From Acidovorax sp. Leaf78 (GTDB lineage: Bacteria; Pseudomonadota; Gammaproteobacteria; Burkholderiales; Burkholderiaceae_C), in assembly GCF_001422735.1 (NCBI RefSeq), contig NZ_LMLZ01000008.1, positions 1 through 60,570 of the forward strand: DNA of 60,570 nucleotides, in the 5' to 3' direction. A program made the position numbers and the translations under genes. Below the pieces are notes generated by a model, which saw only the letters and a program-made list of their open reading frames with translations, had not been told where the DNA came from and made no database searches. This document shows, piece after piece, positions 24,401-32,865 of this stretch; position 1 is the stretch's first letter, and each line of letters begins with the position of its first letter.

Positions 24401-26413
24401 ATGTCTGATGTGCATTCCGAAGAACTGTTGGCGCAGGTGGCTGCGCTGCCCGCGCTGCCCGGTGTCTACCGCTATTTCGACGCCCAGGGCGCGCTGCTGT
24501 ATGTGGGCAAGGCGCGGCACCTCAAGCGCCGCGTGTCGAGCTACTTCACCAAGAACCATGGCGGCACGCGCATCGGCCACATGGTCAGCAAGATCACGCG
24601 CATGGAGACCACGGTGGTGCGCTCCGAGGCCGAGGCGCTGCTGCTCGAAAACAACCTCATCAAGACGTTGAACCCCAAGTTCAACATCCTGTTCAGGGAC
24701 GACAAGAGCTATCCGTATCTCAAGATCACCGGCGTGGCCGGCGGTGCTGCGCGCGGCGAGGCGCCGGGGCAGGTGTTTCCACGCATGGCGTACTACCGCG
24801 GCTCGGTCGACAAGAAGCACCGCTACTTCGGGCCATACCCCAGCGCCTGGGCGGTGAAGGAAACCATCCAGCTGCTGCAGAAAGTCTTCAGGCTGCGCAC
24901 CTGCGAGGACACGGTGTTTGCCAACCGCACGCGGCCCTGCCTGCTGTACCAGATCAAGCGCTGCACGGGCCCCTGCGTAGACCTGATCTCGCCCGAGGCC
25001 TATGCCGCCGATGTGCAGCATGCCGAGGCACTGCTGCGCGGCGAGACGCAGGAGGTGCTGCAGGCCATGGAGACTCGCATGATGGCGCACTCCGGCAAGC
25101 TCGAGTTCGAGCAGGCCGCCGAGGTGCGCAACCAGATCCAGGCCCTGTCGCGCGTGCTGCACCAGCAGTCCATCGAGATCGCGGACGACAAGGACGTGGA
25201 CATCCTGGCGGTGCGGGTGCAAGGCGGCCGCGCCTGCGTCAACCTGGCCATGGTGCGCGGCGGGCGCCACCTGGGCGACCGGCCGTACTTTCCGGTGCAT
25301 GTGGAAGACGCGGCGGCCATCTTTGCGGAGGAGGCGGACGACGACAACCCTGACCACGCCGTGGCAGCCCCCGCGCGGCCTGTGGAGGTGCAGGTGCTGG
25401 AAGCCTTCATCGCCCAGCACTACATCGGTGTGCCGGTGCCGCCGCTGCTGGTGACGAGCGAGCCCGTGGACAAGGCGTTGATGGAAGCGCTCACCGTGCA
25501 GTCGGGCCTGCGCGTGACGGCGGTGCACCAGCCGCGCGAGCAGCGCCGGGCCTGGCTGGACATGGCGCAAAAGAACGCCAGCCTGCAGCTGGCCCGCCTT
25601 CTGGCCGAAGAGGGCTCGCAGCAGGCCCGCACCCGCGCGCTGGTCGAGGCGCTGGACCTGCCGCCCGAGGACCTGGACCAGCTCACCATCGAATGCTTCG
25701 ACATCTCGCACACGGCGGGCGAATCTACGCAGGCATCGTGCGTGGTGTTCCACCACCACAAGATGCAAAGCAGCGAGTACCGCCGCTACAAGATCGAAGG
25801 CATCACCGGCGGCGACGACTACGCCGCCATGCGCCAGGTGCTCACGCGCCGCTACAGCAAGGTGGTGGAGGCCGCACGCGAAGCCGGGGGCATCGACTTT
25901 GCGGCCGCCCCGCCGCCCGACACTGAGTCCGCCGAAGGTGCCGTCAAGCCCAAGGGCGTGGCGCGCCTGCCCGACCTGGTGCTGATCGACGGCGGCAAGG
26001 GCCAGGTGGGCGTGGCGCGGGAGGTCTTCACGGCCCTGGGGCTCGACCTCGCGCGCATCGTCGGCGTCGAGAAAGGCGAGGGCCGCAAGGTCGGCCTGGA
26101 AGAACTGGTGTTTGCCGACGGCCGCGAGAAGGTCTACCTGGGCAAGGACTCAGCGGCCCTCATGCTGGTGGCGCAGATTCGCGATGAGGCCCACCGGTTT
26201 GCCATCACCGGCATGCGCGCCGCGCGCGCCAAGGTGCGGGTGGGCGGCGGGCAGCTGGAGGAGATTGCCGGCGTGGGCCCCAAGAAGCGTGCACGGCTGC
26301 TGCAGCGCTTTGGCGGTGTGCGCGGCGTGGCCTCGGCCAGCGTCGAAGACCTGGTCACGGTGGACGGCATTTCGCGCGAGCTCGCGGAAGAGATCTACCG
26401 GGCGCTGCGCTGA
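24401..26413 (+). CDS. uvrC: UvrABC system protein C
   Basis: A 670-residue excision nuclease subunit that makes both incisions in nucleotide excision repair. The GIY-YIG domain is at the N-terminus ([20 protein letters not shown]). Then come the Cys region ([13 protein letters not shown]), a UVR motif (about 225-260, [16 protein letters not shown]), the RNase-H-like endonuclease ([13 protein letters not shown] ... [11 protein letters not shown]) and a C-terminal helix-hairpin-helix pair ([18 protein letters not shown]). It is about 60 residues longer than E. coli UvrC, including an extra loop near residue 505 ([17 protein letters not shown]). The pgsA gene follows after 97 bases. Confidence 0.96.
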   Translation: MSDVHSEELLAQVAALPALPGVYRYFDAQGALLYVGKARHLKRRVSSYFTKNHGGTRIGHMVSKITRMETTVVRSEAEALLLENNLIKTLNPKFNILFRDDKSYPYLKITGVAGGAARGEAPGQVFPRMAYYRGSVDKKHRYFGPYPSAWAVKETIQLLQKVFRLRTCEDTVFANRTRPCLLYQIKRCTGPCVDLISPEAYAADVQHAEALLRGETQEVLQAMETRMMAHSGKLEFEQAAEVRNQIQALSRVLHQQSIEIADDKDVDILAVRVQGGRACVNLAMVRGGRHLGDRPYFPVHVEDAAAIFAEEADDDNPDHAVAAPARPVEVQVLEAFIAQHYIGVPVPPLLVTSEPVDKALMEALTVQSGLRVTAVHQPREQRRAWLDMAQKNASLQLARLLAEEGSQQARTRALVEALDLPPEDLDQLTIECFDISHTAGESTQASCVVFHHHKMQSSEYRRYKIEGITGGDDYAAMRQVLTRRYSKVVEAAREAGGIDFAAAPPPDTESAEGAVKPKGVARLPDLVLIDGGKGQVGVAREVFTALGLDLARIVGVEKGEGRKVGLEELVFADGREKVYLGKDSAALMLVAQIRDEAHRFAITGMRAARAKVRVGGGQLEEIAGVGPKKRARLLQRFGGVRGVASASVEDLVTVDGISRELAEEIYRALR

Positions 26414-26510
26414 GCCGGAGCGTTGCTGCACGATCACATTCGCCGCAAAGGCGGTGCGTGCATGCAATGCGGCGCGTGGGGCCACCCCGGGCCGTGACAC
26501 AATCGCCGCC

Positions 26511-27077
26511 ATGTTCTGGACGATCCCCACGCTGATGACCTGGACGCGCATTGTCGCGATACCTTTGATCGTGGGGGTGTTCTATGCGCCGCTGGATCCT
26601 GCCACCCGCAACCTCATCGCCACGGTGATGTTCGTGGTGTTCGCGGCCACCGACTGGCTCGACGGCTACCTGGCACGCAAGCTCAACCAGACCTCGTCCT
26701 TCGGCGCCTTCCTGGACCCGGTGGCCGACAAGTTCCTGGTGTGCGCATCGCTGCTGGTGCTGGTGCACCTGCAGCGCGCCGATGTGTTCGTGGCCTTGAT
26801 CATCATCGGCCGCGAGATCGCCATCTCGGCCCTGCGCGAGTGGATGGCGCAGATCGGCGCGAGCAAGAGCGTGGCGGTGCACATGATCGGCAAGGTCAAG
26901 ACCACCGTGCAGATGGTGGCCATCCCCTTCCTGCTGTACGACGCCCGGCTGTTCGGCGTGATCGACACCGGGGTGTGGGGCACCTGGCTGATCTGGGCCT
27001 CTGCCGTGCTCACGGTGTGGTCGATGGTGTATTACCTGCAAAAGGCACTGCCCGAGATCCGGGCCCGCGTGAAGTAG
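26511..27077 (+). CDS. pgsA: CDP-diacylglycerol--glycerol-3-phosphate 3-phosphatidyltransferase
   Basis: A 188-residue inner-membrane enzyme that makes phosphatidylglycerol-phosphate from CDP-diacylglycerol and glycerol-3-phosphate. The CDP-alcohol phosphotransferase motif DGx2ARx8Gx3Dx3D is intact in WLDGYLARKLNQTSSFGAFL and the following DPVADK. There are four or more transmembrane segments. Start at MFWTIPTLMTW. The uvrC-pgsA order is common in proteobacteria. Confidence 0.94.
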   Translation: MFWTIPTLMTWTRIVAIPLIVGVFYAPLDPATRNLIATVMFVVFAATDWLDGYLARKLNQTSSFGAFLDPVADKFLVCASLLVLVHLQRADVFVALIIIGREIAISALREWMAQIGASKSVAVHMIGKVKTTVQMVAIPFLLYDARLFGVIDTGVWGTWLIWASAVLTVWSMVYYLQKALPEIRARVK

Positions 27078-27474
27078 CTCTGTCGGGCCTGCCTGCGCCT
27101 GCTGGGCCGGGTGCTGCTGTTTTGAGTTCAGTCATGCAGCGGTTTTTGGGGCTGCTGCCATGCTGTTCGAAAAGGCATGTTGGCGGATGGTGCCGGTGAT
27201 CGATGCGGCGGCATGGTCTGCTGCGCACTGCCGTGGTGCGAACGTCTGCCCTGGATGGTGCTGCGGCGCCCGATACGCGCTCCACGTGCACCACAAACGC
27301 CTTTCTACGCTGGATTTCAAGCCCTTTTGCGCCCGCGTGCCTTGCCGCAAGAGGGGTGTCAATACGGAATGCTGCCCATACGGCATGTATGAGACAAAAC
27401 GGTCCGCACGCCCAGTCGCAGCACGAAATACGACTAGAATTCATCGCTACGCTGCCGCAAAACAGCGTGTTGTA
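27078..27474. other. Non-coding stretch before the hupB promoter
   Basis: About 400 bases with no convincing gene. Several short open frames exist but have poor codon use, no ribosome site and many Cys/His/Arg residues typical of non-coding frames. Nothing else recognisable is seen. Confidence 0.5.
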
Positions 27475-27503
27475 TTGACACCCGGAAACTCGATGGCTTT
27501 AAT
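27475..27503 (+). promoter_or_regulatory. Sigma-70 promoter for hupB
   Basis: A perfect -35 TTGACA (27475-27480) and TTTAAT (27498-27503) are separated by 17 bases. It would start a transcript with a leader of about 130 bases before the hupB GTG. Confidence 0.7.
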
Positions 27504-27642
27504 CTGATGCAGCAGCCACTGCTGTGTATGCCAGTCATTCCCCCGTCTGCTTTCAACCAGTCTCCTTCAGGCTGCGCTTTGGGACGTGTGAAGACCAGAT
27601 ATCCGCGAGACATTCCATCAACTCTTTCCCGAGAGGCTTCTT

Positions 27643-27915
27643 GTGAACAAAACCGAACTGATTGAGCACATCGCTACCAACGCCGACATCTCCAAGGCCG
27701 CTGCCGCGCGTGCCCTGGAATCCACGATCGAGGCCGTCAAGAAGACCCTGAAGAAGGGCGGCACTGTTTCGCTCGTCGGTTTCGGCACTTTCGCAGTTGG
27801 CAAGCGGGCCGCTCGTACCGGTCGCAATCCCCGTACGGGCGATACGATTAAAATCAAAGCTGCTAAAGTTCCAAAGTTCCGTCCTGGCAAGGCATTGAAA
27901 GATGCCTTGAACTGA
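27643..27915 (+). CDS. hupB: DNA-binding protein HU
   Basis: A 90-residue nucleoid protein. It begins [20 protein letters not shown], has the family core [25 protein letters not shown], and ends [18 protein letters not shown], all diagnostic of HU. It binds and bends DNA as a dimer. The start is a GTG behind GAGAGG. A strong promoter is present upstream. The tRNA-Val(TAC) gene begins 15 bases after its stop and is probably on the same transcript. Confidence 0.96.
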   Translation: MNKTELIEHIATNADISKAAAARALESTIEAVKKTLKKGGTVSLVGFGTFAVGKRAARTGRNPRTGDTIKIKAAKVPKFRPGKALKDALN

Positions 27916-27930
27916 GGATCAGTTTAGGCG

Positions 27931-28006
27931 GGGTCCTTAGCTCAGTTGGTAGAGCGGCTCCTTTACACGGAGTAGGTCGGCGGTTCGAGACCGTCAGGAC
28001 CCACCA
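27931..28006 (+). tRNA. tRNA-Val (anticodon TAC)
   Basis: A 76-base cloverleaf: acceptor GGGTCCT/AGGACCC, anticodon loop TTTACAC (anticodon TAC), T-loop TTCGAGA, and an encoded CCA. It is a second valine isoacceptor in this window. Confidence 0.96.
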
Positions 28007-28015
28007 CCCACCGAA

Positions 28016-28047
28016 CAAAGGCGAACGCAAGTTCGCCTTTTGTTTTT
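28016..28047 (+). terminator. Rho-independent terminator after tRNA-Val(TAC)
   Basis: Stem AAAGGCGAAC / GTTCGCCTTT with loop GCAA, followed by TTGTTTTTT. Confidence 0.88.
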
Positions 28048-28067
28048 TGTCTTCTGAAAGATCGACC

Positions 28068-29996
28068 ATGTTTGAATCCATCCGCAAGCACTCCAAGATC
28101 GTCATGATCTTATTGTTCTTGCTGATCATTCCATCGTTTGTGCTGGTAGGTATCGACAGCAACTACTTCTCTGAAAAGAGCCCGGTGGTTGCCCGCGTCG
28201 ATGGCCACAAGATCAACCAAACCGATTGGGACAATGCTCATCGCATGGAAACCGACCGCATCCGCGCTCAGTCTCCCACGGTCGATCCCAAGCTGCTGGA
28301 CTCGCCGCAGTCCCGCTATTCCACGCTGGAGCGCCTGGTGCGCGACCGCGTGCTGGCTGCAGCAGCCAAAGACATGCACCTTGTGACCAGCGATGCACGT
28401 CTGGCCCGCAGCCTGCAGGAGATCCCTGCCATCGCCGGCCTCAAGCGCGCTGACGGCACGCTCGACGCCGAGGCCTACCGCGCGCTGGTCGGAAGCCAGG
28501 GCCTCACGCCCGAAGGTTTCGAAGCCAACGTGCGCCGCGACCTGTCGGTCAACCAGGTCATGGGCGGCGTGATGGGTTCGGCCTTTGGTACCGATGCTCA
28601 GATCAAGCTGGCGCTGGACCCGTTGTACGAGCGGCGCGAAGTGCAGATCCTGCGCTTCAAGGCTACGGACTTCGCATCCAAGGCAGAGCCTGCAGACGCG
28701 GACCTGGAGGCCTACTACAAGGCCCACACCGCGCAGTTCCAGCAAACCGAGCAGGCCGCTGTCGAATATGTGGTGCTCGACCTGGACAGCGTGCGTGCCG
28801 GCATCTCGCTGAGCGAAGACGACCTGCGCACGTACTACAAGGAAAATCTCACGCGCCTGTCGGGCAAGGAAGAGCGCCGCGCCAGCCACATCCTCATCAA
28901 CGCATCCAAGGATGCCCCGGCAGCCGACCGCGAAAAAGCCAAGGCCCGCGCAGAAGAACTGCTGGCCCAGGTGCGCAAGACGCCGTCGAGCTTTGCCGAA
29001 GTGGCCAAGAAATCGTCCGACGACAAGGGTTCTGCCGTCGCTGGCGGCGATCTGAACTTCTTCGGTCGCAATGCGATGGTCAAGCCGTTCGAAGACGCAG
29101 CGTTTGCGCTCAAGAAGGGCGAGATCAGCGATGTGGTCGAGTCGGACTTCGGCTACCACATCATCCAGCTGACCGACATCAAAACGCCTCGCCAGCCCAC
29201 CTTCGAAGAACTGCGTCCTTCGATGGAGGCCGAGCTCAAGCAGCAGCAGGCGCAAGCCAAGTTCGCGGAAGTCGCGGAGTCGTTTGCCAACGGTGTGTAT
29301 GAACAGGCCGACAGCCTGCAGCCCGTGGCCGACAAGCTCAAGCTCAAGGTGCAGACCGCCACCGGCGTGACACGCACGCCCACGCCTGGCGCCAAGGGCC
29401 CGCTGGCCAACAGCAAGTTCCTGGAAGCCCTGTTCTCCAACGACTCGGTGCAGAACAAGCGCAACACTGAGGCGGTCGAAGTCGGCACGAGCCAGATGGC
29501 CGCAGGCCGCATCACCAATTACACCCCTGCCCGCACCTTGCCGCTCGACGAAGTGCGCGCACGCGTGAAGTCGCTGTTCATCGCGCAGCGCGCTGCCGAG
29601 CAAGCCCGCAAGGAAGGCGAGGCCAAGCTGGCCGCCTGGAAGGCCAACCCCGCAGCTGCCACCGGCCTGCCTGCGGCCGTGGAGATCTCGCGCGAGCAGC
29701 CCCAGGGTCAGTCGCGCCAGGTGATCGACGCCGCCCTGCGCGCGCCGTCGGACAGCCTGCCAGGCTGGGCCGGTGTCGACTTGGGCACCGAAGGCTATGT
29801 GGTGGTCAAGGTGAACCGTGTGGTGCCACGCCAGGCACCGGACGCGCAGCGCGCCCAGCAAGAGCGCCAGCAGTATGTGCAGTGGTGGACCACGGCCGAA
29901 GGCCTTGCGTACTACGAACTGCTCAAGCAGCGCTTCAAGGTCCAGATCAAGGCACCGCGTCCGGAAACCACCGCGCAGGCAACTGCAGAAAATTGA
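28068..29996 (+). CDS. ppiD: Peptidyl-prolyl isomerase-type periplasmic chaperone PpiD
   Basis: A 642-residue protein anchored in the inner membrane by one N-terminal segment (about 12-33, [19 protein letters not shown]). A SurA-N-like chaperone region (about 35-250) is followed by a parvulin domain (about 270-370) with ASHILINAS and [22 protein letters not shown] sequence ([17 protein letters not shown]), then a C-terminal region. PpiD works near the Sec translocon on newly exported proteins. It lies right after the hupB/tRNA terminator, the usual hupB-ppiD order. Start at [10 protein letters not shown]. Confidence 0.93.
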   Translation: MFESIRKHSKIVMILLFLLIIPSFVLVGIDSNYFSEKSPVVARVDGHKINQTDWDNAHRMETDRIRAQSPTVDPKLLDSPQSRYSTLERLVRDRVLAAAAKDMHLVTSDARLARSLQEIPAIAGLKRADGTLDAEAYRALVGSQGLTPEGFEANVRRDLSVNQVMGGVMGSAFGTDAQIKLALDPLYERREVQILRFKATDFASKAEPADADLEAYYKAHTAQFQQTEQAAVEYVVLDLDSVRAGISLSEDDLRTYYKENLTRLSGKEERRASHILINASKDAPAADREKAKARAEELLAQVRKTPSSFAEVAKKSSDDKGSAVAGGDLNFFGRNAMVKPFEDAAFALKKGEISDVVESDFGYHIIQLTDIKTPRQPTFEELRPSMEAELKQQQAQAKFAEVAESFANGVYEQADSLQPVADKLKLKVQTATGVTRTPTPGAKGPLANSKFLEALFSNDSVQNKRNTEAVEVGTSQMAAGRITNYTPARTLPLDEVRARVKSLFIAQRAAEQARKEGEAKLAAWKANPAAATGLPAAVEISREQPQGQSRQVIDAALRAPSDSLPGWAGVDLGTEGYVVVKVNRVVPRQAPDAQRAQQERQQYVQWWTTAEGLAYYELLKQRFKVQIKAPRPETTAQATAEN

Positions 29997-30003
29997 ATAG
30001 TTG

Positions 30004-30028
30004 GGCCCGAGACGTGAAAATCTCGGGC
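30004..30028. terminator. Hairpin after ppiD, abutting the tRNA-His -10
   Basis: Perfect stem GCCCGAGA / TCTCGGGC with loop CGTGAAAAT minus one. No T-run follows; the next bases form TATAAT (30029-30034), a -10 for tRNA-His. It may be a weak terminator of ppiD or an mRNA stabiliser. Confidence 0.4.
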
Positions 30029-30044
30029 TATAATACGAAGCTTC

Positions 30045-30121
30045 GGTGGCTGTAGCTCAGTTGGTAGAGTCCAGGATTGTGATTCCTGTTGTCGTGGGTT
30101 CGAGCCCCATCAGCCACCCCA
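30045..30121 (+). tRNA. tRNA-His (anticodon GTG)
   Basis: A 77-base cloverleaf with the extra 5' G(-1) typical of tRNA-His opposite C73. The acceptor GTGGCTG pairs with CAGCCAC. The anticodon loop TTGTGAT has anticodon GTG. The CCA is encoded. Confidence 0.96.
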
Positions 30122-30130
30122 AATCAGCAA

Positions 30131-30170
30131 AGCCGCTGCAACTTTCAAGGTTGCAGCGGCTTTTGTCTTT
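30131..30170 (+). terminator. Rho-independent terminator after tRNA-His
   Basis: A 12-base stem AGCCGCTGCAAC / GTTGCAGCGGCT with a 7-base loop, followed by a T-rich tail. Confidence 0.88.
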
Positions 30171-30261
30171 TATTCCCACCGTGGGAATATGGCCTTGATC
30201 TTTTCACGAAGTTCGCGCTGATCGTTTCGGCCCGCGCAGGCGTCAGCAAATCCAGTCAAGG

Positions 30262-30435
30262 ATGGCGTGTTTTGCAAACACCCACGTCCTAGCCACAGCG
30301 CGAGTGCCAATGCCCCTGGGCTTCGAGTCGAAAAACTTCAGCAGCCACACAGACCTGTACAGCGCCGCACTTGAGCGCTGCTTGCGGCGGCAAGCCGCAA
30401 TCACGCCCATTGGCGAGGCGACGAAGAAGGGATGA
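30262..30435 (+). CDS. Doubtful orphan ORF or gene remnant, 57 aa
   Basis: Between tRNA-His and tRNA-Arg the only open frame of note starts ATG GCG TGT and encodes 57 residues, including MPLGFESKNFSSHTDLYSAA and RCLRRQAAITPIGEATKKG. The middle part looks protein-like rather than random, but there is no ribosome site and no family I recognise. It could be the tail of a decayed gene, since tRNA-flanked spots often collect fragments. The rest of 30171-30447 is empty. Confidence 0.2.
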   Translation: MACFANTHVLATARVPMPLGFESKNFSSHTDLYSAALERCLRRQAAITPIGEATKKG

Positions 30436-30447
30436 GGGGCCAATGAT

Positions 30448-30524
30448 TGGCCTGCCCGGAGGGACTCGAACCCCCGACCTATTGCTTAGAAGGCAATTGC
30501 TCTATCCGGTTGAGCTACGGGCAG
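30448..30524 (-). tRNA. tRNA-Arg (anticodon TCT)
   Basis: On the minus strand: acceptor CTGCCCG/CGGGCAG, anticodon stem ATTGC..GCAAT with loop CTTCTAA (anticodon TCT), T-loop TTCGAGT, and encoded CCA. It reads the rare AGA codon. Confidence 0.95.
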
Positions 30525-30768
30525 ATGGATGGATGTCGGCCGCGGGGGCCGAAGCGCTGGGCACGGTACGGGCAATGAATTGAAACCGTCATTGCCGCAC
30601 GCCGCTGCGCGAACCCTGGATCATACCTGCGGCGGCTGGGCTTGTTGTCGTCATCGGGCGGCATTTGCGGGGTTGTCATGGCAAGGGGATGGCGGATGCG
30701 GGTATAACGGAGTGGCGCTCGCACCGTGCGCCTGTTGTCTCTGTTTGCTTCCCACTTCAACTCAGCCC

Positions 30769-32511
30769 ATGCCACACAGCGTCAATCTCATCAGCACCAT
30801 TGCCGCTGCGCTTGGACTGGCGCTGGCGTTGGGATTCGTGGCGGCGCGGCTCAAGCTGCCTGCGCTGGTGGGTTACTTGCTGGCTGGGGTGGTGATCGGC
30901 CCGTATACACCCGGTTTTGTGGCCGACATGGCCATGGCCAGCCAGTTGGCCGAAATCGGCGTGATGCTGCTGATGTTCGGCGTGGGCCTGCATTTCTCTT
31001 TCGGCGACCTGCTGGCGGTGCGCCGTATCGCGGTGCCCGGGGCGGTGGTGCAGATGATGGTGGCCACCGCGCTCGGCATGGCGCTGGCCGTGTGGTGGGG
31101 CTGGAGCTGGGGCGGTGCGCTGGTGTTTGGCCTGGCGCTGTCGGTGGCCAGCACGGTGGTGCTGCTGCGCGCGCTGGAGACGCTGGGAATTCTCGACAGC
31201 CATACCGGGCGCATCGCGGTGGGCTGGCTGGTGGTCGAAGACCTGGCCATGGTGTTGGTGCTGGTGCTCCTGCCGCCGTTGGCTGGCTCTTTGGGGGGCC
31301 ACGGTGCCCAGGGCCAGGCTGTGGACGGCGCAGCGCTGTGGAAGACGCTGGGATGGACCTTGCTGCAGGTTGGCGGCTTTGTGGCGCTGATGCTGCTGGT
31401 GGGGCGGCGGCTGTTCCCGTGGGTGTTGTGGCAGGTGGCGCGCACAGGGTCGCGCGAGCTGTTCACGCTGTGCGTGGTGGCGGCTGCGGTCAGCATTGCG
31501 TTCGGGTCTGCTGCGCTGTTCGGCGTCTCGTTTGCGCTGGGTGCTTTCTTTGCGGGCATGGTGATGCGCGAGTCGGAGTTCAGCCACCGCGCCGCGGAGG
31601 AGTCATTGCCGCTGCGCGACGCTTTCGCCGTGCTGTTCTTCGTCTCCGTGGGTATGCTGTTCAACCCATCTGTCCTGTGGGACAGGCCCGTGCAGGTGCT
31701 TGCCGTGGTGGCCATCATCATGCTGGGCAAGACGCTGGCGGCCGCGGCCCTGGTGCTGGCGTTCCGCTACCCGCTCAATACTGCGCTGACGGTGTCTGCC
31801 AGCCTGGCGCAGATCGGCGAGTTCTCTTTCATCCTGGTGGCGCTGGGTTCGTCGCTGGGGCTCTTGCCGGTGGAGGGTGCCAGCCTGGTGCTGGCCGGTG
31901 CGTTGATATCGATGGCCCTGAACCCGATGCTCTTTCGCGCCATTGCCCCGCTGCAGGACTGGTTGCGTGCCCGCTCCGCGTTGGCGCGGCGGCTGGAGCA
32001 GCGGGACGACCCGCTGGCCGAGTTGCCCATGACCACCGATTCGCGCTACCTCGCGCGGCAGGTCGTGTTGGTCGGCTACGGCCGGGTAGGGCGCCGCGTG
32101 GCCGCCGCCCTGGCGGCCAACGACATTCCGTTCGTGGTGGCCGAGCAGAACCGCGAACTGGTGGAGTCGCTGCGCGAGTCCGGCGTGGCGGCTGTGTTTG
32201 GCGATGCGGTGGACCCGGCTGTGCTGATCCAGGCGCACATCGCCCGCGCGGCAATGCTGGTGATTGCTACACCCGACACCTTGAACGTGAGGCAGATCAT
32301 CGGCACCGCACGCATGCTGAACCCGCACATCGAAACCGTCGTGCGCAGCCACAGCAGCGACGAGGCACGCAGGCTCACGCAGGAGTGCGACAGCGCGGTG
32401 TTTCTGGCGGACGAGGCGCTGGCCCAGGCCATGTCGCGCTACGTTGTGGAGCGCACCGAGACGCGCCGTGCCCGAGCGACAGCGCCTGCCGCGCTGCACA
32501 GTCGCATTTGA
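30769..32511 (+). CDS. CPA2-family monovalent cation:proton antiporter (KefB/YbaL type)
   Basis: A 580-residue membrane protein. The N-terminal 390 residues are a Na+/H+-exchanger domain with about 12 transmembrane segments (GYLLAGVVIGPYTPGFV, LMFGVGLHFSFGDLL, ASTVVLLRALE, VVEDLAMVLVLVLLPPLA). The C-terminal part (about 420-540) is a TrkA-N/RCK nucleotide-binding domain with VVLVGYGRVGRRVAAAL and VFGDAVDP. The domain order matches E. coli YbaL and KefB/KefC, which export K+ in exchange for H+. Ion choice is not readable. Start at MPHSVNLISTIAAALG. Stands alone. Confidence 0.9.
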   Translation: MPHSVNLISTIAAALGLALALGFVAARLKLPALVGYLLAGVVIGPYTPGFVADMAMASQLAEIGVMLLMFGVGLHFSFGDLLAVRRIAVPGAVVQMMVATALGMALAVWWGWSWGGALVFGLALSVASTVVLLRALETLGILDSHTGRIAVGWLVVEDLAMVLVLVLLPPLAGSLGGHGAQGQAVDGAALWKTLGWTLLQVGGFVALMLLVGRRLFPWVLWQVARTGSRELFTLCVVAAAVSIAFGSAALFGVSFALGAFFAGMVMRESEFSHRAAEESLPLRDAFAVLFFVSVGMLFNPSVLWDRPVQVLAVVAIIMLGKTLAAAALVLAFRYPLNTALTVSASLAQIGEFSFILVALGSSLGLLPVEGASLVLAGALISMALNPMLFRAIAPLQDWLRARSALARRLEQRDDPLAELPMTTDSRYLARQVVLVGYGRVGRRVAAALAANDIPFVVAEQNRELVESLRESGVAAVFGDAVDPAVLIQAHIARAAMLVIATPDTLNVRQIIGTARMLNPHIETVVRSHSSDEARRLTQECDSAVFLADEALAQAMSRYVVERTETRRARATAPAALHSRI

Positions 32512-32521
32512 TTGAAATTGC

Positions 32522-32558
32522 CGAAATACCGTGCTACCGCTGGATGGGCGGTATTTCG
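32522..32558 (+). terminator. Hairpin after the antiporter gene; following 300 bases empty
   Basis: Perfect 10-base stem CGAAATACCG / CGGTATTTCG with a 17-base loop, 11 bases after the antiporter stop. No clear T-run follows. The loop and the flanking GCTATTGAATTAATAG faintly resemble the dispersed palindrome of copies A-D. From 32560 to 32865 I see no gene. Confidence 0.4.
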
Positions 32559-32865
32559 TTGCTATTGAATTAATAGTAATTCGGTTTGCGCTTCCTCAGC
32601 GGGCCTGCTGAGCACTGGCGCGCACACTGTTTCCCGTCTGAACCCACAACAGCTTGTGCTGCCTGTCCATCATGGACCTGAAGCACTTGCCCAGGGCAGG
32701 CTGAGGCGCTGGAAGGGCGCTCCAGCAGGGTGTCATGTGAAGCGGTGCAGGCAGCGCGCAAAGCTCGCTGGCGGACTGCCGCACAGATCGGCAGATGCTT
32801 CGGCATAGCAATCTTGCGCCAAGCCTGCTGAATTCACAGCGCGCATCTGCAGCGCGGTCCGCTCC

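Noticed and set aside
27160..27507. Small open frames in the pgsA-hupB spacer
   Set aside because: Cys- and Arg-rich composition, no ribosome site, and overlap with a clear hupB promoter.
32570..32806. A 78-codon minus-strand frame after the antiporter gene
   Set aside because: No ribosome site, unusual composition, and it lies between a hairpin and an unrelated gene.
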